DNA from: Mycobacterium sp. D16R12
Lineage (GTDB): Bacteria; Actinomycetota; Actinomycetes; Mycobacteriales; Mycobacteriaceae
Direction of reading: 5' to 3'
Assembly: GCF_002013465.1 (NCBI RefSeq)
Contig: NZ_MAFC01000026.1
Span: forward strand, 62,001-126,000
Length of the DNA stretch: 64,000 nucleotides
In this document: positions 35,038 to 42,594 of the stretch, in pieces
Position numbering within the stretch: the stretch's first letter is position 1
How the letters are laid out: each line of letters begins with the position of its first letter
Made by a program: the position numbers and the translations under genes
Notes under the pieces: generated by a model
Databases searched by the model: none
What the model was told of the DNA's origin: nothing
Seen by the model: the letters and a program-made list of their open reading frames with translations, nothing else

Positions 35038-38000
35038 TTATGACGATGCGACTTCGGATTCCTGCTCGGCCAACTTGTCGTACAGATGCGTCGCCAATGA
35101 ACGCACTGTCGACACATCGGCCGGGCCGATACGGACGCCGGTGTCCGCCTGGATACGGGTACGAATTTCAAGATTGCCCAACGAGTCCAGGCCGTAATCC
35201 GGGAGGGACCGGTCCGGGTCGATGGAGCGACGCAGCACCAGGCCAACCTGCTCGGCGACCAACTTCCGGAGCCGAGTCGGCCACTCCTCACGTGGCAGCG
35301 CGTTGAGTTCGTCGAGGAACTTGTTTGTCTCCGTTTGACTTTGACCCGCATCCCGGAATGCCTGCGCAAACGGACTGCGCTCGACGAAGTCGGACAGCCA
35401 CGAGATCCCGGCCATCGGCGCATAGGCGGTGTACGCCCGGTTGTGCCGAAGCACCGTGTCGAAGGCGTAGGCACCCTCGTCCGGGAGGATGGCCGCGTCC
35501 GCGTTCTGGGCCAGGTGGGTACCCTGCCCGATCTCCGACCAAGCACCCCAGGCGATGACGGTTGCCGGCAGGCCCTGTGCACGTCGCCAGTGCGTGAATC
35601 CGTCGAGCCAGCTGTTGGCCGCGGCGTAGGCACCCTGTCCCGGGGAGCCCACCAGCGCCGCGATCGACGAGAAGGAGCAGAACCAGTCCAGAGGTTGATC
35701 GGCGGTGGCCTCGTGCAGGTTCCAGGCACCATGCACCTTGGGCCGCCAGTCACCACGGTCGATCAGCTCGTCGGTGATGTTGGCGAGCGTGGCATCGTGT
35801 ACCAACGCCGCGGCATGCAGCACGCCGCGCACGGGCTTACCGGTCTCCGTGGCAGCAGCCACCAGATGCTGTGCCGTCTCCGGCTCCGCGATATCGCCGA
35901 GCACCACATCGATCTCGATGCCGCTGTGGCGGATCTGCTCGATAACCTCCAGCGCCTCGGGCTTCGGGGCGCTGCGACCGTTGAGGATGATCCGCCCGCA
36001 CCCGGCCGCCGCCAGCTTCTTCGCCAGGAACAGGCCCAGCCCGCCGAGGCCACCGGTGATCACGTACGCACCCTCCCGGCGGAACGCCGGCGCATGCGAC
36101 GCCGGGATCACCGCGTCGACCTCGCCCGCCTTCGGCAGGTCCAGAACGAGCTTTCCGGTATGTCCCGCAGCACCCATCACGCGGATCGACTCGGCGGCGT
36201 CCTGCAATGGAGATGACGAGATCTCCGGCAAGGGAAGCACTCCGTCCGCCATCTGCTGATACAGAGCGGTCAGTGTCCGGTAGATCGCGTCCGGCCGCGT
36301 CTTCGCCACGAGGACGAGATCGACGGCGTGGAACGACAGGTTGCGACGGAATGGGAACAGACCCAGCCGGGTGTCACCGTAGATATCACGCTTGCCGATC
36401 TCGATGAAGCGGCCGCCGAAGCTCAGCAGTTCCACACCTGCCCGCTGCGCGGCACCGGTCAGCGAGTTGAGCACGATGTCGACCCCGTAACCGTCGGTAT
36501 CACGGCGGATCAGCTCGGCGAACTCCGTGCTGCGGGAATCGTAGACGTGCTTGATTCCCCAGCTGCGCAATAGTTCCCGTCGTTCCGTGCTGCCCGCGGT
36601 GGCGTAGATCTCTGCCCCGGCGGCACGCGCGATGGCAATGGCCGCCTGTCCGACACCACCGGTGCCGGAATGGATAAGCACCTTGTCGCGTGCGGAGATC
36701 CTGGCCAGCTCGTGCAGCCCGTACCACGCGGTGACGTGCGCACCCGGGACAGCGGCCGCTTCCCTATCGGGCACCTCCGCGGGAAGGGTCGCGGCAAGGT
36801 TCGCATCGACCACGACGAAGCTTCTCCAGGCACCGGTGGTCGTCATACCGCCGACCCGGTCACCGACGAGATGCTGGGTGACTCCCTCCCCGACGGCAGT
36901 CACCACACCCGCGAAGTCGACGCCGAGCTCCTGCCGGCCTTCGAAACTCGAGTATCGGCCGTACACGTTCAGCACGTCGGCGAAGTTGATGCTGGTGGCC
37001 GTGACCGATACCTCGATCTCTCCCGGCCCAGGCGCGACCCGGTCGAAAGCGACGAATCCGAGCGACTGCAGATCGCCGGGCGTGCGAACCTCGAACCGCA
37101 CGCCCTCGTTGTTTGGTGTCGCAACGGTGCTGCGCCAATCGTCGGGGCCGAGCGGACCCAGGTTCAGACGCGCCCGGTACCAGTGGTCGCCACGCCAGGC
37201 GGTCTCGTCCTCCTCCGAGCCGGAGACCAGCTCACCCGCCACGTTCTGGGCTGCGGTCTGGCCGTCGACGTCGATGTGCGTGACGCGCAAGTGTGGATAC
37301 TCGGCGCCGATGACACGCACCAGGCCCCGCAATCCGGCCTGCTCCAAGTTGGTCACATCGCCGGGCGCGACCGTCTGGGCGTTACGAGTCAGCACATACA
37401 GCCGCGGCGGCTCGCCCGGCAGGTCCACTAATTCTCGGGTTATCCGCACCAGATGCCGAACCTGGTCCGCACCTTGCAAGGCGACCCGACCCGCACCGCC
37501 GTCGGCCCCCGGGGCCGTCACGACGAGCACCCCGTCGAATCCACCGAATTCCAGCTGGTCATACAGAAGCTTCAGCCCCGCAACACGATCGGTGTTCGGA
37601 CGCCACTGGATCAGCGCCACCTCACTGTCGCGGAGCTTGAGTGAATCGATCAACTCCGTCGCCCACGGGTCCACGGTCTCGCCCGTGCTGACCAGCAGCC
37701 ACCGGCGCGGGGCGTTCGATACCGCCTCGGGTAACCGCTGCTGCTGCCACTCGATCGCCAGCAGCCGGTTGTTGAGCAGCTGATCACGCTGCTCGTCAGC
37801 GGAGGCGCCGGTACCAAAGCGGAAGCCCCGCACGGCAACCAGGACGTTGCCGTGTTCGTCCAGCAGATCGATATCGGCTTCCACCTCGTTAGCGCTCACC
37901 GAGGTCACCCTGGTGTAGCAGTACTGGGTGGAGCGCGCGGATCCGTATGCGTGCAGACTGCGCACACCCTTGGGAAGCGGTAGCGCATTCTTGCTGGCTT

Positions 38001-41000
38001 CCTGGACATCCGGGAGCGCGATCACCGATTGGAAGCAGGCATCCAGAAGGGCGGGGTGCACGATGTAGCTGCCCTGTTGCGCCCGAACCGTCCGGGGCAG
38101 TGAGACTTCCGCCAGCACCGACCTGACGGACTCGTCGCCGCGGTATGCCGCAGCCAGGCCCTGGAAGGCCGGTCCGTACTGGACTCCCCTCTCGTCGAAC
38201 GACTCCCGCAGCTCGTCGCCCGCCGCGTGATGGGGGTGCTCCGCGCGCAAGGCCGCCAGGTCGTATGCCACGGGAGCCTCGGACTCGCCGCCGCTGCCCA
38301 GGATCGCCGTGGCACGTTTGGCGGTATCGCCTTCGTCATGTGTTTCCACCACGAACTCGATCACGTCCGGGGACTTCACCGTGCCCGTCGCCGAGATCGG
38401 CGTCGCCTCACCCAACGTCAGCAGTTGCTCAAACGAAACATCTTCTACCACAGCGCCTTCACCGAACACGACGGCCGACGCCGAAAGCGCCATCTCGCAG
38501 TAAGCGGCACCTGGGTACGCCGCGACATGACGGACCTGATGGTCGGCGATCCACGGCTGTGCCTCCGTACCGACATCGGCCTGCCAGATGTAGCGCTCCG
38601 GTTCCTCGGTCAGCCGCACATGTGCGCCGAGCAGAGGGTGAACGGCCACGGTGTGACCGGCCTGGCCCGGCTGCGTCTGCGCGGACAGATCCAACAGATA
38701 TGACTGACGGGTCCAACTGGGCAGCGGCACATCCACCAGTTGCCCGGATGGATACAGCACCGCGAAGTCCACCACACCGCCCGCCGCGTACACGTCTCCC
38801 ACAAAGTCGCGAAGCCCGTGCGGCAGCTCCTGCTCGCGGCGCATCGCAGCCAACGCGATCATCGGGATATCCACGCTGCGCGCGGTCTGCTCCGCCGGAT
38901 ACACCAGCAGCGGGTGCGGCGCCAGCTCACCGAAGACGCGATACCCGTCGTCCAGTGCCGCCTGCACCGCAGCTGCGAAGCGGACGGTGTGGCGCAGGTT
39001 GTCCACCCAGTAATCGGCGTCCATGACTGGCTTTTCGCGCGGGTCGAATGCGACCGAAGAGTACAGCGGCACAGCGGGTGTCCGCGGTGTCAGATCTTCT
39101 AGGGCATCCGCCAAGTCGTCCAGAATCGGATCGACTTGCGGTGAATGCGATGCGACGTCGACGGCCACCTCGCGGGCCATCAAACCGCGATCCGACCATT
39201 CGGCAATCAGCTGGCGAACCGTTTCCGTGGCTCCACCGACAACGGTGGACTGCGGCGAAGCGACCACAGCCAGCACGACATCGTGGATCTCTCGGTCGGC
39301 CAGCTCGGTCACGACCTGCTGAGCCGGGAGGTCGACGGACGCCATGGCACCGGCACCCGAGATCCGCAGCATCAACTGGGAACGACGGCAGATGACCTTG
39401 ACACCGTCTTCCAGCGACAACGCTTCGGACACCACAGCCGCGGCGACCTCGCCCATCGAGTGCCCGATCACCGCGCCCGGGGTGACCCCATAGGACGCCA
39501 TCGTGGCGGCCAGCGACACCTGCATGGCGAACAACGTCGGCTGGACACGATCGATACCCGTGACCGTCTCCGTCGCCGAGACCGCCTCGGTCACCGAGAA
39601 CCCGGATTCCGCAGCGATCAGGGGCTCTAGGCGGGCGATGGTTGCGGCGAACACCGGTTCCTTGCTGAGTAATTCAGCACCCATGCCGGCCCATTGCGAG
39701 CCCTGACCGGAGAAGAGCCAAACCGGCCCGCGATCATCCTCCGCAACTGCCGCCTGATAAGGAGCCTCATCGTCGGCTACCTCGCGCAGCCCGGCCACCA
39801 GTTCGTCGACGTCATTGGCCACCACGGTGGTGCGCACGGGGCGGTGCGCCCTTCGACGCGCCAAGGTGTACCCCACGTCCCCGATAGAGACATCGGCACC
39901 CTCGGATAGCCAGTCGGCCAATCTGCCCGCAGTTCGGCGCAACTCGTCGGCAGACGTCGAAGACACCGGGAAGATGAGCTGCGACCCCAGAGGCGATTCC
40001 GCGATAGTTTCCGAAGACACGGCGGGCGGAGCTTGTTCCACCACCGCGTGGACGTTGGAACCTGACATTCCGTATGCCGACACCCCGGCCCGCCGCGGGC
40101 CCTCAATGTTCCCCGGCCATGGGATAACCGATTGCGGTACAAACAGGTTCGTTGCGACACCAGCAAGCTTGTCGGGGATCCCGGTGAAATGCAGATTCGG
40201 CGGAATCACGCCATGCTCCACCGCGAGAATGATCTTCATCAGTCCCAGCGCACCGGCCGCCGACATGGTGTGCCCAAAGTTGGTCTTGGCCGACCCCACC
40301 GCACAGGGCCCGTCGACTCCATACACCTGCGCCAAGCCCGTGTACTCGATGGGATCACCCACAGGGGTGCCCGTACCGTGCGCCTCGATCAGCCCGACGG
40401 TGTTGGCGTCCACACCCCCGGCCGCCAGCGCAGCGCGGCATGCGGCCGCCTGGGCGTCCGAGGACGGAGTCGACTGATTCACCGTGCGCCCATCCTGATT
40501 TGACGCCGTGCCCCGCACGACCGCCAAAATCCGGTCCCCATCTCGCACCGCATCGTCCAGGCGCTTCAGCAGAATCATGACGCAGCCCTCAGACATCACG
40601 AATCCGTCGGCCTCGCCGGTGAATGTGTGGCAGCGTCCAGTCGGAGAGAGCATGCGCTGCTGCGAGGCACCGACATACCTGCGCGGTTCCAAGACCAGGT
40701 TGACGCCGCCGGCCAGCACCAGATCGCTTTCGCCTGCTGCCAGGCTCTGGCACCCCATATGCACCGTCGCCAACCCCGCGGCGCACCCGGCATCGACCGT
40801 CAATGACGGTCCATGCACACCCAGGGCGTACGAGATACGCCCCGATGCCATGCAGAAGTTTGTACCGGCGAATCCGTAGGGACCGCCGAGGTCCGCCGCA
40901 TCCGCAGCCACCAACTGATAGTCGTTGTGGGTCAGTCCCACGAACACCCCGGTCTGCGAGCCGGCAAGGGTCCGCGGATTGAGGCCCGCATGTTCCACTG

Positions 41001-41316
41001 CCTGCCAGGATGTTTCGAGCAACACACGGTGCTGAGGATCGATCGAGACGGCCTCACGCTCGTTGATGCTGAAGAAGTCCGCGTCGAAACCACCAACGTC
41101 TTCCAGAAAGCCACCCCACTTGGAGGGCGACTTGCCAGGCACGCCGGACTCGGGGTCGTAGTACTCGCTCAAGTCCCAGCGCGCGGGAGGCACCTCAGTA
41201 ATGAAGTCCTCGCCGCGCAGCAGCGCCTGCCAAAACTGTTCGGGTGATTCGATCCCACCCGGGAGCCGGCACCCCATCCCGATAACTGCGACTGGGGTCA
41301 CAGACGCGTTTTTCAT
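35038..41316 (-). CDS. Iterative type I polyketide synthase, mycocerosic-acid-synthase-like (KS-AT-DH-ER-KR-ACP)
   Basis: 2092 residues. KS (about 10-430): nucleophile Cys ~178 in VDAGCAAGL, His in EAHGTGT (~313) and KTNFGH (~349). AT (about 530-830): GHSMGE Ser ~620 and VASH ~721, which sits where methylmalonyl-type ATs carry YASH. DH (about 890-1180): WIADHQVRHVAAYPG His ~926, HPALLDACFQ Asp ~1092. ER (about 1405-1740): HSGTGGVGQAA. KR (about 1750-1930): ITGGLGGLG, SSIAALVGSPGQGAYAAAN. ACP: DYGLDSLGNLEIR Ser ~2045. Fully reducing single module, so it should build methyl-branched or saturated chains iteratively. The ATG at 41316 has GGAGG 10-11 bp upstream. No FadD/FAAL is adjacent. Confidence 0.93.
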   Translation of the reverse strand: MKNASVTPVAVIGMGCRLPGGIESPEQFWQALLRGEDFITEVPPARWDLSEYYDPESGVPGKSPSKWGGFLEDVGGFDADFFSINEREAVSIDPQHRVLLETSWQAVEHAGLNPRTLAGSQTGVFVGLTHNDYQLVAADAADLGGPYGFAGTNFCMASGRISYALGVHGPSLTVDAGCAAGLATVHMGCQSLAAGESDLVLAGGVNLVLEPRRYVGASQQRMLSPTGRCHTFTGEADGFVMSEGCVMILLKRLDDAVRDGDRILAVVRGTASNQDGRTVNQSTPSSDAQAAACRAALAAGGVDANTVGLIEAHGTGTPVGDPIEYTGLAQVYGVDGPCAVGSAKTNFGHTMSAAGALGLMKIILAVEHGVIPPNLHFTGIPDKLAGVATNLFVPQSVIPWPGNIEGPRRAGVSAYGMSGSNVHAVVEQAPPAVSSETIAESPLGSQLIFPVSSTSADELRRTAGRLADWLSEGADVSIGDVGYTLARRRAHRPVRTTVVANDVDELVAGLREVADDEAPYQAAVAEDDRGPVWLFSGQGSQWAGMGAELLSKEPVFAATIARLEPLIAAESGFSVTEAVSATETVTGIDRVQPTLFAMQVSLAATMASYGVTPGAVIGHSMGEVAAAVVSEALSLEDGVKVICRRSQLMLRISGAGAMASVDLPAQQVVTELADREIHDVVLAVVASPQSTVVGGATETVRQLIAEWSDRGLMAREVAVDVASHSPQVDPILDDLADALEDLTPRTPAVPLYSSVAFDPREKPVMDADYWVDNLRHTVRFAAAVQAALDDGYRVFGELAPHPLLVYPAEQTARSVDIPMIALAAMRREQELPHGLRDFVGDVYAAGGVVDFAVLYPSGQLVDVPLPSWTRQSYLLDLSAQTQPGQAGHTVAVHPLLGAHVRLTEEPERYIWQADVGTEAQPWIADHQVRHVAAYPGAAYCEMALSASAVVFGEGAVVEDVSFEQLLTLGEATPISATGTVKSPDVIEFVVETHDEGDTAKRATAILGSGGESEAPVAYDLAALRAEHPHHAAGDELRESFDERGVQYGPAFQGLAAAYRGDESVRSVLAEVSLPRTVRAQQGSYIVHPALLDACFQSVIALPDVQEASKNALPLPKGVRSLHAYGSARSTQYCYTRVTSVSANEVEADIDLLDEHGNVLVAVRGFRFGTGASADEQRDQLLNNRLLAIEWQQQRLPEAVSNAPRRWLLVSTGETVDPWATELIDSLKLRDSEVALIQWRPNTDRVAGLKLLYDQLEFGGFDGVLVVTAPGADGGAGRVALQGADQVRHLVRITRELVDLPGEPPRLYVLTRNAQTVAPGDVTNLEQAGLRGLVRVIGAEYPHLRVTHIDVDGQTAAQNVAGELVSGSEEDETAWRGDHWYRARLNLGPLGPDDWRSTVATPNNEGVRFEVRTPGDLQSLGFVAFDRVAPGPGEIEVSVTATSINFADVLNVYGRYSSFEGRQELGVDFAGVVTAVGEGVTQHLVGDRVGGMTTTGAWRSFVVVDANLAATLPAEVPDREAAAVPGAHVTAWYGLHELARISARDKVLIHSGTGGVGQAAIAIARAAGAEIYATAGSTERRELLRSWGIKHVYDSRSTEFAELIRRDTDGYGVDIVLNSLTGAAQRAGVELLSFGGRFIEIGKRDIYGDTRLGLFPFRRNLSFHAVDLVLVAKTRPDAIYRTLTALYQQMADGVLPLPEISSSPLQDAAESIRVMGAAGHTGKLVLDLPKAGEVDAVIPASHAPAFRREGAYVITGGLGGLGLFLAKKLAAAGCGRIILNGRSAPKPEALEVIEQIRHSGIEIDVVLGDIAEPETAQHLVAAATETGKPVRGVLHAAALVHDATLANITDELIDRGDWRPKVHGAWNLHEATADQPLDWFCSFSSIAALVGSPGQGAYAAANSWLDGFTHWRRAQGLPATVIAWGAWSEIGQGTHLAQNADAAILPDEGAYAFDTVLRHNRAYTAYAPMAGISWLSDFVERSPFAQAFRDAGQSQTETNKFLDELNALPREEWPTRLRKLVAEQVGLVLRRSIDPDRSLPDYGLDSLGNLEIRTRIQADTGVRIGPADVSTVRSLATHLYDKLAEQESEVASS

Positions 41317-42162
41317 CTTGCTACGTCCTCCTCGCACACGACAATCTGCCTGGTAGTAGAACTGAAGACAACTAGCAGTAGAACCCGACAGACCTAAAGA
41401 TAAGGTGCGCGAAAGGAATTCGCGACTCGGGAGATCAGGATCACAGTGCCCCGAGTTAAGCCGTCTCGCGACATCGCATAATGGCCTCTTTCAAACCCCT
41501 ACCCCGTCCCGCATTAACAGCCCATTGATAGACGGGAAACAAGGAATTCACAATTCGATCTAGACCCTCAATTATTAGCCTTTGGGGACGTAATGGAGCT
41601 GCGAAGGGCCATCTACTCGGCATCTTAAAGTCAGCTATCTGCTTATTTATCAAGCTCTTTCGTGCGTGCGTCGCAAGAACTTGCAGACAATTCACAGCAA
41701 TTTCCATGGTTTGCCCTACGTGTATATTCAGGAAATATTCAACTCGGCGGCCTCTATGAAATATTTATGCAATTTACTCACCGTGAGCCCAAATTTCCCA
41801 CGCCTTAGGCCGATCAAGATCCAATCCTGCACCGGATCAACATCCGTGCATATTTTTCATTAGTTTTGTGACTGGTAAGGCGACCAGGCGCGCCAGGACC
41901 GGACGACAATCACCTCGCGACGGGGTGCGGCACCGCTCCCCTAGACGAGCGGCCAGGGATGGACAAATCAGGGCGTCCCACACGGCCTCATAGTTAGCTC
42001 GCTCGTGTCGCGCGCTGAGTCGAAGTCGGGTACCGTCCGGACCATCATGCGGAACTTCAGTTCCGTGTGGGGCAATGACGCCCATCTCGACCAGCTGCGG
42101 CAGTCCCCAGACGTAAGACCGTCAGTGCTGTGCCAATCATATTGAGCGCAAAGGGGTTTGGG
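41317..42162. other. AT-rich divergent promoter region of pks and mmpS
   Basis: 846 bp without a convincing gene, visibly richer in A/T than the flanks, especially 41540-41870. On the pks side I see a possible -10 (AAGATA on + strand at 41397-41402, i.e. TATCTT), an inverted repeat CGCGAA-N5-TTCGCG (41408-41424), and the 8-mer AGTAGAAC twice, 22 bp apart (41355 and 41377). On the mmpS side there is a 16-bp palindrome (42050-42065). Two small minus-strand frames (41456-41707, 41837-42085) lack recognisable similarity and good ribosome sites. Confidence 0.6.
42050..42065. promoter_or_regulatory. Candidate TetR-family operator upstream of mmpS
   Basis: CGGAACTTCAGTTCCG is a 7-2-7 inverted repeat, perfect outside the two central bases. 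It lies 97 bp before the mmpS ATG, and the operon ends with a tetR gene, the usual setting for mmpS-mmpL repression. Binding is inferred. Confidence 0.55.
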
Positions 42163-42594
42163 ATGCTTCGTGTGATAAGACGGATCTGGATGCCGCTGCT
42201 GATCGCCGTGATACTGGCGGTCGGCGGATTCGCGGTACTCCGGGTTCGCGGAATTTTCGGCTCGGATTCGTTCATCTCCTCTGCCGACAACAACGCGAAG
42301 GACGCCGTCCCGTACAACCCAAAGACACTCGTATACGAGGTATTTGGAGAACCCGGCGCCATGGCCGATGTGAACTATTTCAACGAGGATGCGCAGCCGA
42401 CTCGCGTCGATGCCGTGCAGCTGCCATGGTCGTTCAAGATCGTGTCGATCTTGCCGTCATTGAGCGGCAACATCGTCGCCCAAGGTGACGGCAACCACAT
42501 CGGCTGCCGAATCATCGTCAACGGCGAGGTCAAGGTGGAGCGAGTTTCCAACGAGCACAACGCCTACATCTACTGCCTGGTGAAGTCCGCATGA
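42163..42594 (+). CDS. mmpS: MmpS-family accessory protein
   Basis: 143 residues: one N-terminal TM (IWMPLLIAVILAVGGFAVLR) and a periplasmic beta-sandwich (TLVYEVFGEPGAMADVNYFN; LPWSFKIVSILPSLSGNIVA; GCRIIVNGEVKVERVSNEHN) with two Cys, including the terminal YCLVKSA. MmpS proteins are partners of MmpL4/5-type transporters. ATG 42163 is chosen over ATG 42130 because AAAGGGG lies just upstream and the MLRVIRRIW start fits the family. Overlaps mmpL by 4 nt (ATGA). Confidence 0.92.
   Translation: MLRVIRRIWMPLLIAVILAVGGFAVLRVRGIFGSDSFISSADNNAKDAVPYNPKTLVYEVFGEPGAMADVNYFNEDAQPTRVDAVQLPWSFKIVSILPSLSGNIVAQGDGNHIGCRIIVNGEVKVERVSNEHNAYIYCLVKSA

Noticed and set aside
41456..41707. 83-codon minus-strand frame in the AT-rich gap
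   Set aside because: No similarity recognised and no clear ribosome site; kept only as part of the gap description.
41837..42085. 82-codon minus-strand frame in the AT-rich gap
   Set aside because: Overlaps the palindromic promoter region of mmpS and has no recognisable family.
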